Below are positions 7,299-13,490 of a DNA stretch of 13,501 bases, piece after piece. The DNA lies in assembly GCA_964582375.1 (NCBI GenBank), contig CAZORL010000040.1, forward strand, positions 1-13,501, in the 5' to 3' direction. Origin of the DNA: CAKSQF01 sp964582375. Lineage in GTDB: Bacteria; Bacillota; Clostridia; Oscillospirales; CAG-272. A model generated the notes under the pieces. That model was not told where the DNA came from. It saw nothing but the letters and a program-made list of their open reading frames with translations, and made no database searches. The position numbers and the translations under genes were made by a program. Positions within the stretch are counted from its first letter, which is position 1. Every line of letters begins with the position of its first letter.

Positions 7299-7341
7299 AA
7301 AAAAATCCTCCATCGCCGAAGGGACGATGGAGGATTTTTTT
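7299..7341. terminator. Bidirectional intrinsic terminator between hemolysin III and beta-galactosidase
   Basis: A 17-bp perfect stem is formed by 7299-7315 (seven A then TCCTCCATCG) and 7325-7341 (CGATGGAGGA then seven T), with a 9-base loop. Both strands have a T-run after a G+C-rich stem, so it serves both convergent genes. The beta-galactosidase stop codon (7340-7342) lies at its edge. Confidence 0.95.
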
Positions 7342-9091
7342 ACAATTTCGGTTTGTCAACAAATTCGATCTCGGGTGCTGTGTAAAAATCCGATTCGAAG
7401 ACGATAATCTCGTTTTCGCCCTCGTGCAGGAAGGGGGCAGGTAGGTAGAGTGTCTTTTGCGGACCTGCAGGGAGGTAGAATCTGCCGAGATTGTGCCCGT
7501 TCACTACCACAAATCCCTTAACAAAATTGTCAAGGTTCACGAATGTATCGCAAGGTTTGTCCTCGATCCTTAAAAATCCGCGCAGAAAGACGGGGGTCTG
7601 CTCTGTCGGCTCGGTCTTCGTGAACCGAAGTCCCGACAGATCATCCATCGGAAGTGGGTACTGCTTCCAGCCGAAATGATACTGATAGTCAAATCGCACG
7701 CCCGATATGCCCTTGCGATCACGCAACTTCGGTCCGTAATTGACACGCCCCATGTTCTCGCACAAAATGTCGAGCTGATGCGGCTGTCCGTCGCCGCCGA
7801 CATTCGGCAGGATCTCAGAGGGTGGCATACGCCTACGATCGTAAACGCCGCTCGCTTTGCCGTCAATGAACAAAAGCGCTCTGTCGTGCACCTTTTCGAT
7901 GATCAGCGGTCGTGACTCGTCTTGCGGCAGAGTTTCGGTTCGATAGAGCATGTAACCGAAATCTTGACCGAGATCTTCCATAAATCTCGGGGCTGGCGTG
8001 GAATATTCTGTCGAAAGTGTGTTGATATTGTCGAAAAGCGGTGCAAATTCGTCAAATTTCAGCTTTCCGTAGGCACGCTTTTCGCTCTCGTGGGCGGTGA
8101 GCGGAACGGAGTGCCCTGTCCTCTCGGCGATCATCTCACGCACTCTGTAATACGCCTCGGTTCGGTCGCCTGCCTCGGTCAGCAGGGCGTTGTAATCGTA
8201 GCTCGTGACGGTCGGCTGATAGAAATCGTAGTAATTCGCGCCGTTTGTGAAGGCGAAATTCGTGCCGCCATGGAACATATAAAAGTTGAAGGATGCGCCG
8301 AGGTCGAAAAATTCGCCAAGGTCGCGGCAGATCTCGTCTGCGGTGCGAACATGATGCTCCTCGAACCAGTGATCGAACCATCCGCACCAATATTCGCCAC
8401 ACATCAGCGGCTGATCGGGGCGGAACTTTCTTAGTATTTCGAGATTCTGTTTTGGTTTTGAGCCGAAATTTGCGACAGAGAGGACGCCGTCCAGCGTTCC
8501 GCCGCTGAGCATTAGCTCGGTCGGACCATCCGAGGTGAAATAGAGGCAGTCCATGCCGCAGTCCTTGTAGATCTGCTCGATCTTTCTGAGATAGGTCTTA
8601 TCGTTGCCGTAGCTGCCGTACTCGTTTTCGATCTGGAGCATTATGATGTTGCCGCCCTCGCCCGTGAATTTCGAGGTATGTGAGAAAAGCTCGTGCAGAT
8701 AACGCTCGAAATGTGAAATAAACCGCTCATCGGCACAGCGAAGGGGCATATTTTCGGCAGGCAGCAACCATGAGGGCAGACCGCCGAGGTCAAATTCGGC
8801 ACAGATGTACGGACCGGGGCGAAGAATGACGTTCAGCCCAAGCTCTGCGGCAAGGCGGATGTACTCGGCAACATCGAGCATACCCGAAAAGTCGTACACA
8901 CCCGGTCTGCGCTCGTGCAGATTCCAGCAAGTGTATGTCTCGACCGTGTTGAAGCCGCACTCGACGAGCTTTTGCAGCCGATCGCGCCAATACTCACGCG
9001 GTATGCGGAAGTAATGCATAGCACCCGAATGGATGGTGTACTCTTTGCCGTCCAGATAAAATTTGTCGTTTCTGTAGTTGAGTCGTGACAT
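7340..9091 (-). CDS. Beta-galactosidase, glycoside hydrolase family 35
   Basis: GH35 enzymes release terminal beta-linked galactose from oligosaccharides. The protein is 583 residues. A TIM-barrel domain covers roughly residues 8-325, with GAMHYFRIPREYWRDRL at 23-39, VETYTCWNLHE at 50-60, RPGPYICAEFDLGGLPSWL at 91-109 and IENEYG at 154-159, where E157 is the probable acid/base after N156. CGEYWCGWFDHW at 231-242 holds the probable nucleophile E233. GGTNFAF follows near residue 275. Two beta-sandwich regions make up the C-terminus, including GFVVVNGHNLGRFYLP and a final EGENEIIVFE. No signal peptide is present, so it should act on imported sugars in the cytoplasm. GGAGG lies 5-6 bases before the ATG at 9091. 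It is the last of three minus-strand carbohydrate genes, with a likely promoter of its own inside a repeat. The exact substrate linkage is unknown. Confidence 0.95.
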   Translation of the reverse strand: MSRLNYRNDKFYLDGKEYTIHSGAMHYFRIPREYWRDRLQKLVECGFNTVETYTCWNLHERRPGVYDFSGMLDVAEYIRLAAELGLNVILRPGPYICAEFDLGGLPSWLLPAENMPLRCADERFISHFERYLHELFSHTSKFTGEGGNIIMLQIENEYGSYGNDKTYLRKIEQIYKDCGMDCLYFTSDGPTELMLSGGTLDGVLSVANFGSKPKQNLEILRKFRPDQPLMCGEYWCGWFDHWFEEHHVRTADEICRDLGEFFDLGASFNFYMFHGGTNFAFTNGANYYDFYQPTVTSYDYNALLTEAGDRTEAYYRVREMIAERTGHSVPLTAHESEKRAYGKLKFDEFAPLFDNINTLSTEYSTPAPRFMEDLGQDFGYMLYRTETLPQDESRPLIIEKVHDRALLFIDGKASGVYDRRRMPPSEILPNVGGDGQPHQLDILCENMGRVNYGPKLRDRKGISGVRFDYQYHFGWKQYPLPMDDLSGLRFTKTEPTEQTPVFLRGFLRIEDKPCDTFVNLDNFVKGFVVVNGHNLGRFYLPAGPQKTLYLPAPFLHEGENEIIVFESDFYTAPEIEFVDKPKL

Positions 9092-9111
9092 AATAACCTC
9101 CGTAAAATTAA

Positions 9112-9331
9112 ATTAGGAATTAGGAATGAGGAATGAGGGATCGTCGGGGATCTGTTGTTCTGGCGGTCGATTTATTATAAATCAAACCCTCAAAGAGACA
9201 ATTTGCAAAACACGATTTAATCATCGTTTCCCGGGTGGGGATACCGCCGAAACGAATTTGATCGAACAACAAATCGACCGCCAAAACAACCAAATCTCAT
9301 TTATTTCTAATTTTTCATTCCTAATTTCCCA
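9112..9331. repeat. Complete bipartite repeat with inverted cores and heptamer tails on both ends
   Basis: The left tail has ATTAGGA, ATTAGGA, ATGAGGA and ATGAGGG (9112-9139). A 20-base inner arm (9154-9173, GTTGTTCTGGCGGTCGATTT) is inverted with one mismatch at 9271-9290. The centre is 9174-9270. The right tail has TTTCTAA, TTTTTCA, TTCCTAA and TTTCCCA (9304-9331). Bases 9249-9276 match the left edge of the window. The right tail supplies the last codons and the stop of the GxGYxYP gene, and the centre holds a probable promoter for the beta-galactosidase. It resembles a MITE in build, but no transposase-linked ends or target duplication were recognised. Confidence 0.75.
9174..9201 (-). promoter_or_regulatory. 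Probable promoter of the beta-galactosidase gene, inside the repeat
   Basis: On the minus strand TTGTCT (9201-9196) and a perfect TATAAT (9179-9174) are 16 bases apart. The leader, about 75 bases, would run through the left arm and left tail of the repeat before reaching the ribosome binding site. Confidence 0.5.
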
Positions 9332-11304
9332 TAAACGTCCACATTTCGGACGCTTAATTCTTTTGATTCAAATCTGACATATCTTGCACTTGTCGGTGTT
9401 TTGCCGTCCCAAGGGGTGTATGCGCCCCCGTCGGCAGAGATCGACAGGGTCACATCGGCTCGCTCGCCTGTGGTCAGATAAATGTTGCAGTATGACAGAT
9501 CGCAGACATCTCCGAGGTCAACGGTCGTCATTTTGCCGTCATTTGTGATCGTCGTGCCCTCCAAAAGGGCAAGATCAGCGTCGTTTCCTTCATTTATATT
9601 ATATAGTGTGAAATATTCGTCGGCGCGGACGAACTCGACCTTGCCCTCGCCGTAGATGGCAGTCAGATCGTCGTAGAGCTTGCCGATGCCCGAAACAGAG
9701 ATCGGACTCCAAACCGAGATCTGACAGGAGACAAATCGGGGACTGCTGCCGTCCCAGTCGCCGATGGCAGTCTTCACATTGCGAAGGAGCGCATCGTAAG
9801 CCGATTCGTAGCAGGGCGTGAGCTGGGCGATGTATTTGCCGCCGATCGTTCCGTCGATCGTCTGCGTCGTTTGCTCCCACTTTTGCACGGTCAGCCCGAG
9901 CAGGTATGGCGCTCCCTCGATGTATGCCGCTCGCTGATCGTCTGTGAGATCGTCCCAAACGGTCACTGTGCGAAGCCCTGAGCGGACGAGATATTTTTGT
10001 GTGAGTGCGACATATTTCGAAAAGATTTCGGTATCATCAAGATAATTTTTGGCAGGTGCACCCTTTTCGGCAAGAGTGTTCACGAACATCGCATACCCCA
10101 TACCCGACGGTCCGCAAACGAAATAGTCGTTTTTCGTCGCTGAACCATAGTAATAGTTGAGCATTTGGGGTGCGAGATCGACCAGTGCAGGTGCGATCGT
10201 CCAGTTGATCGGCACCTTTCCGCGCGAGCCCTTCGTGCTGTCCCAAAGCTTGCGCATGGCGCGCTGAACATACTGCGTGTTGTCGCCGTCGCTGACATAG
10301 ACAGCGACGTAGAGCTTGTCATCGACGGTCGGGTCGATCTTGTCATATGTCGGGACGGCGATCTCGGCATCAAGCCCTGCCCAAACGGTGGCATTGCAGA
10401 AAAGATCGGCAGGGATGGTCGATATGCCGACCGATGCCGCTGTCGTGATGCCCGATCGTTCGGTCGTGTAAAATCCGAGGCAAGCCGAACTGCCCGGGGT
10501 CATGTCGGCGAGAAGCTTTAAGAAGGTGCGCTTTTGCGAGCCGTTGGTGCAGTCGAGCCAGACGATGGCAGACCCGGTCGCTGCGGCAAGGTCGCGCATA
10601 TGATAGCCGTCCGACGCATTTTCGGAAAAGAGCAGGCGGTGCGAGCACTTGTCCCAATAGTTTTCGTACAGATAGGTGTAGATCTCGCCCGTTTTGGTCA
10701 TCTCAAGACCTGTCAGGTCGCAGACGATCTCGGGGGTCACGTCGGCTTTGGTGCAGACCTTGTCGTAGACCGCCTTGGTCATCGGCAGGGCGTTCATCGT
10801 GTTGGCGATCGTGCAGGCAAGATTTGTGTAATGCTCTGATTTGTCGGTCGAATAAAGGACAACACCATCAAATTCTGTGGCGTATTTTGCAACAAGATCA
10901 TATTTTCTTGCGGCAGTGGTGATCTTGTAGCGGACACCGAAAGTTTTTGCCCAAGTCTCGCCGCCCTCGTCCGCACCCTCATCGATCAGAAGGATGCGCG
11001 GTTTTGTGCGGTTCACGATGCCCTGAAGGGTGGAGAATGTGACCTGTTCCTCGTGGCTCATCGCACCCGATGTGATGGCATCGAGCCTGTCGGCAGGTTC
11101 GGGGAATCGCGGAATGATGATGTCTTCGCTCCATTTCATATATTTTACCTCACTTGGATCATTTCGGTCAGATTCTGTGGTCTGCGGCAGTGTTTCGATC
11201 GTCTCGTGCGTCGGATGCGCAGTGGTTTCGGTGACGTCCTTCGGCGCGCACGAGATAAGGCAGATCGGCACAAGAAGGGCGGAGATCAGTGGAAGATGTT
11301 TCAT
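9307..11304 (-). CDS. Lipoprotein of the GxGYxYP putative glycoside hydrolase family
   Basis: The protein is 665 residues. Residues 1-19 are a lipoprotein signal ending in the lipobox LISC (C19), followed by a Thr-rich linker to about residue 48, so it should be anchored outside the membrane. Family features are STLQGIVNRTKPRILLIDEG at 91-110, LYVAVYVSDGDNTQYVQRAM at 331-350 and CGPSGMGYA at 397-405. The last corresponds to the family's name motif, but here it reads GMGYAMF instead of GxGYxYP. A beta-rich end (about 605-658) with ARYVRF and NVDVYG resembles a short F5/8-type carbohydrate-binding fold. GAGG lies 6 bases before the ATG. No clear promoter was found, so it may be transcribed with thuA. 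The last few residues come from a repeat tail. The family is considered a glycoside hydrolase on weak grounds; no catalytic residue can be named here. Confidence 0.8.
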   Translation of the reverse strand: MKHLPLISALLVPICLISCAPKDVTETTAHPTHETIETLPQTTESDRNDPSEVKYMKWSEDIIIPRFPEPADRLDAITSGAMSHEEQVTFSTLQGIVNRTKPRILLIDEGADEGGETWAKTFGVRYKITTAARKYDLVAKYATEFDGVVLYSTDKSEHYTNLACTIANTMNALPMTKAVYDKVCTKADVTPEIVCDLTGLEMTKTGEIYTYLYENYWDKCSHRLLFSENASDGYHMRDLAAATGSAIVWLDCTNGSQKRTFLKLLADMTPGSSACLGFYTTERSGITTAASVGISTIPADLFCNATVWAGLDAEIAVPTYDKIDPTVDDKLYVAVYVSDGDNTQYVQRAMRKLWDSTKGSRGKVPINWTIAPALVDLAPQMLNYYYGSATKNDYFVCGPSGMGYAMFVNTLAEKGAPAKNYLDDTEIFSKYVALTQKYLVRSGLRTVTVWDDLTDDQRAAYIEGAPYLLGLTVQKWEQTTQTIDGTIGGKYIAQLTPCYESAYDALLRNVKTAIGDWDGSSPRFVSCQISVWSPISVSGIGKLYDDLTAIYGEGKVEFVRADEYFTLYNINEGNDADLALLEGTTITNDGKMTTVDLGDVCDLSYCNIYLTTGERADVTLSISADGGAYTPWDGKTPTSARYVRFESKELSVRNVDVYGKLGMKN

Positions 11305-11318
11305 ATGAGCCTCGCTTG

Positions 11319-11406
11319 AATTAGCAATTAGAAATTAGGACTGAGGAATTGGTAAGATCCGGGTCAACTGCATTCCCATTACAAATCAAATCATACCTCT
11401 TATTTC
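11319..11406. repeat. Short repeat with heptamer tails on both ends, between thuA and the GxGYxYP gene
   Basis: The left tail has five heptamers: AATTAGC, AATTAGA, AATTAGG, ACTGAGG and AATTGGT (11319-11353). A short centre leads to TTACAAATCAAATC (11379-11392), as in copy B, and the right tail has ATACCTC and TTATTTC (11393-11406). The right tail lies against the hairpin that ends thuA. The centre is much shorter than in the 9112-9331 copy. Confidence 0.6.
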
Positions 11407-11451
11407 AAAGACGGCGGAGAGACAGTATTATCCTGCCCCTCCGTCGTTTTT
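11407..11451 (-). terminator. Hairpin after thuA, probable terminator
   Basis: AAAGACGGCGGAG (11407-11419) pairs with CTCCGTCGTTTTT (11439-11451), a 13-bp stem with two G-T pairs. It begins 4 bases beyond the thuA stop. The plus strand has the longer T-run; on the minus strand only a CTTT end follows the stem. It may therefore let part of the transcription continue into the GxGYxYP gene. Confidence 0.65.
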
Positions 11452-11454
11452 TGT

Positions 11455-12171
11455 TTATTTCTTTTCTATCTTTGCGACGTGCGGGCAGATGAGTGCTTCA
11501 TCACGGCGGTCGGGTGCCGCCCAATAAACGGCATTGCGAATGATCGTTTGAACATCGGGAACATAATATGTCGGATATGTCTCATGGCCGGGCTGGAAAT
11601 AGAATATTTTTCCGTTGCCGCGACGGAAGGTCGCGCCACTGCGGAACGCCTCGCCGCCCTCATACCAGCCGATGAATATCAGATGCTCCGGTTCGGGGAT
11701 ACCGAACGGCTCGGAATACATCTCCTCGTGCGGAACTTCGACATATCTGCCAAGTCCGCGACAGATCGGGTGGGACGGATCGCAGACCCACAGGCGTTCG
11801 AGGTCGCCGTCCTCACGCCAGCTGACATTGCATGATGTGCCCATGAGCAGTTTGAACGGCTTGGAATGATGTCCCGAATGGAGCGGGATGAAGCCCATAC
11901 CCATGAGGACGTGGTCGCGAACGCGCGCGGCAACCTCATCGGGAACGAGATGGTGTGCCATATGTCCCCACCAAAGCAGGACGTCGGTGTCACGAAGGGT
12001 CTCTTCGGTCAGTCCGCACTCGGGGTCATCGAGCGTGACGGTGCGAACCGATATCTCATCCGAGTGCAGGAAATCTGCGAGTGCGCCGTGGATGCCGTTT
12101 GGGTAGATCGCACGGACAGATTCCATCTCTTTTTCGTGTTTGAATTCGTTAAATATTGTGACTTTTATCAT
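11455..12171 (-). CDS. ThuA-like protein (trehalose utilisation domain, glutamine amidotransferase-like fold)
   Basis: The protein is 238 residues, nearly all one ThuA-like domain (PF06283). Motifs are VLLWWGH ending at residue 70, FIPLHSGHHSKPFK at 94-107, EMYSEPFGIPEPEHL at 150-164, GWYEGGEAFRSGATFRRGNG at 158-177 by rough count, and KIFYFQPGHETYPTYY at 178-193. ThuA proteins take part in trehalose and related disaccharide metabolism in rhizobia; the many Clostridia versions have no proven reaction. The fold is like class I glutamine amidotransferases, but the usual catalytic triad is not evident. AAGGAG lies 8 bases before the ATG at 12171, and a perfect consensus promoter lies upstream. 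No signal peptide is seen, so it should be cytoplasmic. It is the first gene of the minus-strand carbohydrate group. Confidence 0.88.
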   Translation of the reverse strand: MIKVTIFNEFKHEKEMESVRAIYPNGIHGALADFLHSDEISVRTVTLDDPECGLTEETLRDTDVLLWWGHMAHHLVPDEVAARVRDHVLMGMGFIPLHSGHHSKPFKLLMGTSCNVSWREDGDLERLWVCDPSHPICRGLGRYVEVPHEEMYSEPFGIPEPEHLIFIGWYEGGEAFRSGATFRRGNGKIFYFQPGHETYPTYYVPDVQTIIRNAVYWAAPDRRDEALICPHVAKIEKK

Positions 12172-12205
12172 GGTAAAGTCTCCTTCCGCTTTGCTTGCTG
12201 ACTAT

Positions 12206-12234
12206 ATTATAACAGATGTGCGGCGATATGTCAA
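12206..12234 (-). promoter_or_regulatory. Perfect consensus sigma-A promoter of thuA
   Basis: On the minus strand TTGACA (12234-12229) and TATAAT (12211-12206) are separated by exactly 17 bases. Both hexamers match the sigma-A consensus at all six positions. It probably drives thuA and perhaps, by readthrough, the genes beyond it. Confidence 0.92.
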
Positions 12235-12262
12235 TCTTTTTTTTGAAAATTTTTGAGTATTT

Positions 12263-12290
12263 TTGCCAAAAAGGCTTGATTTTTTGGCGA
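12263..12290. promoter_or_regulatory. Inverted repeat over the -35 of the surface-protein promoter, possible operator
   Basis: TTGCCAAAAA (12263-12272) and TTTTTGGCGA (12281-12290) are inverted with one mismatch around an 8-base spacer. The -35 box (12276-12281) lies between the arms. Placement suits a repressor site, but no regulator is encoded nearby and the arms are A/T-rich. Confidence 0.4.
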
Positions 12291-12304
12291 AGATGATGTA
12301 TAAT
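12276..12304 (+). promoter_or_regulatory. Promoter of the surface-protein gene
   Basis: TTGATT (12276-12281) and TATAAT (12299-12304) are 17 bases apart. A TTG at 12307 lies directly after the -10 and upstream of the expected transcript start, so it cannot begin translation. Confidence 0.82.
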
Positions 12305-12357
12305 GGTTGCAATGGAGATTATCTCCGAATTTCGTATCCGAAAGGAATTTTAGAATT

Positions 12358-13287
12358 ATGAAAAAGATGCTTTCAATTATTTTCGTCCTCGTGATGATCG
12401 CGACGCTTGCGCTCCCATGTGCGGCATCCGACATCGAGAACGGCATGGGAAACGGTGAATGGGAAGTCAAGAGCGAGGATTCGGTCCTTTGCAAATGGGG
12501 CGAAGGCGTGCTCCCCGGCTCGGGCGGATATTTTCAGCTCGGACTTGCCGACAGCTTTGAGCTGACCATGTCACTTGGTGCGAACTGGCGTGCGGGTCTG
12601 ATCTTCGGCGTCAACGACGTCAACGATGACGGCTATATCGAGCAGAACGAGGATCAGTACATACTCGTTTGCTTCCGTGACAGCCAGACCTACAGCGATG
12701 ACGGTCTGACCATCACCGACGTTGGTCTGTCGATCAACGATTGCCGTTGGGGAAATTGGGTCACCGACAAAGAGCCGAACGACAAAGATCTCAACCCGAT
12801 CGGCTATTTCGAGGACGGACTTAAGGTCAAGATCAAGTTCGGCGATGGCACGCTTGAAGTTTATGCCGCAGGCGGACACAATCCCGATTCGGGATTTGAA
12901 CGTGGTGAGGATGAGTGGGAGCTTGTCCTCAAAAAGGAAGGCCTGACCCCGTTCGGACGCGGATTCGGTCTTTGGTGCAAGACCTCGGAGGACGACAATT
13001 ACCCCGAGTATCTGTTCGAAAACATCAGCTTCACCGCTGACGGAGTCGACGGCAAGATCCCGACAAAAGAGGAGTCGCCGGTAACGACCGAGGCGCCGAA
13101 GGCCACAGAGGCACCGAAGACAGACACAAAAGCACCCGTCGGAACGAGCGCACCCTCAACGACGGCAAGTGATACAACGCCAGGCGACGGCGAAAAGAGC
13201 AGTGTGCTTCCGATCATCATCGTCATCGTAGCCGCAGTTGCAGTGGTTGCGGCGGTCGTTGTAGTCGTGATTAAAAAGAAGAAATGA
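12358..13287 (+). CDS. Secreted, membrane-anchored protein with an EF-hand-type calcium loop
   Basis: The protein is 309 residues from the ATG at 12358, chosen because AAAGGA (12341-12346) precedes it by 11 bases and a signal peptide follows at once (residues 1 to about 23, ending CAAS). The body, about residues 25-230, is acidic and beta-rich (FELTMSLGANWRAGLIFGV near 67, then YILVCF near 101), reminiscent of concanavalin-like or GH-associated lectin sandwiches. This is inference. Residues 87-98 (DVNDDGYIEQNE) fit the 12-residue EF-hand/dockerin calcium loop at every ligand position. A Thr/Pro/Ala linker with TEAP repeats (about 241-275) leads to a single membrane helix (284-305) and a KKKK end. 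There is no LPxTG. The domain order is typical of surface proteins in gut Clostridia. It is divergent from thuA and may help bind sugars. I do not recognise a specific family. Confidence 0.8.
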   Translation: MKKMLSIIFVLVMIATLALPCAASDIENGMGNGEWEVKSEDSVLCKWGEGVLPGSGGYFQLGLADSFELTMSLGANWRAGLIFGVNDVNDDGYIEQNEDQYILVCFRDSQTYSDDGLTITDVGLSINDCRWGNWVTDKEPNDKDLNPIGYFEDGLKVKIKFGDGTLEVYAAGGHNPDSGFERGEDEWELVLKKEGLTPFGRGFGLWCKTSEDDNYPEYLFENISFTADGVDGKIPTKEESPVTTEAPKATEAPKTDTKAPVGTSAPSTTASDTTPGDGEKSSVLPIIIVIVAAVAVVAAVVVVVIKKKK

Positions 13288-13327
13288 CAAACAACCCCTT
13301 CCTCTCACAAGAGGAAGGGGTTGTTTG
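13288..13327 (+). terminator. Strong hairpin terminator after the surface-protein gene
   Basis: CAAACAACCCCTTCCTC (13288-13304) pairs perfectly with GAGGAAGGGGTTGTTTG (13311-13327), a 17-bp stem with a 6-base loop. It starts directly after the stop codon. The downstream arm ends in a T-rich stretch rather than a separate T-run. Confidence 0.85.
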
Positions 13328-13395
13328 AGGTAAGAGGTGAGGAACATTTTCGCCTGTCGGCGAAAATGGATTTTGTTTGTAAATGTCGGCAAGAT
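13323..13395 (-). repeat. Interspersed repeat copy C, after the surface-protein terminator
   Basis: The tail units GTTTGAG, GTAAGAG and GTGAGGA (13323-13343) overlap the end of the terminator. A perfect 10-bp hairpin follows, CATTTTCGCC (13345-13354) and GGCGAAAATG (13359-13368), then ATTTTGTTTGTAAATGTCGG. It matches copies A and B through the tail and hairpin and then diverges. It has the same orientation as copy A. Confidence 0.82.
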
Positions 13396-13404
13396 TTGTT
13401 TGTT

Positions 13405-13462
13405 TTGTTCGCCGATATGTTGTATCGCAAGTGAATGACATATCGGTTGCCGATACGAACAA
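13405..13462. repeat. Interrupted inverted repeat, possible centre of a larger element
   Basis: TTGTTCG (13405-13411) and CGAACAA (13456-13462) form an outer stem. CCGATATGT (13412-13420) and ACATATCGG (13438-13446) form an inner stem. One arm carries a 9-base bulge, TTGCCGATA. It may be the centre of the element that starts with copy C and ends beyond the window. Confidence 0.5.
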
Positions 13463-13471
13463 TTACAGAAG

Positions 13472-13490
13472 CCTCCCTCCGGGAGGGAGG
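13472..13490. repeat. G+C-rich palindrome at the window edge
   Basis: CCTCCCTCC (13472-13480) and GGAGGGAGG (13482-13490) form a perfect 9-bp inverted repeat around a single G. GGGACCGCGTA follows and is cut by the window end. It looks unlike the A/T-rich heptamer elements and could be the edge of a second repeat family; it codes for nothing visible. Confidence 0.55.

Noticed and set aside
6423..7385. A 320-residue plus-strand frame overlapping hemolysin III
   Set aside because: It runs through a repeat, the hemolysin III gene in another frame, and the terminator. It has an Arg/His-rich translation and no fitting ribosome binding site.
9112..9331. A classical MITE or insertion-sequence remnant with a named parent
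   Set aside because: The inverted arms are internal to the tails, no target duplication was evident by eye, and no transposase is in the window, so I did not assign it to an insertion-sequence family.
12307..12357. TTG at 12307 as an earlier start for the surface protein
   Set aside because: It directly follows the -10 box and would bury the signal peptide. The ATG at 12358 gives a proper signal sequence.
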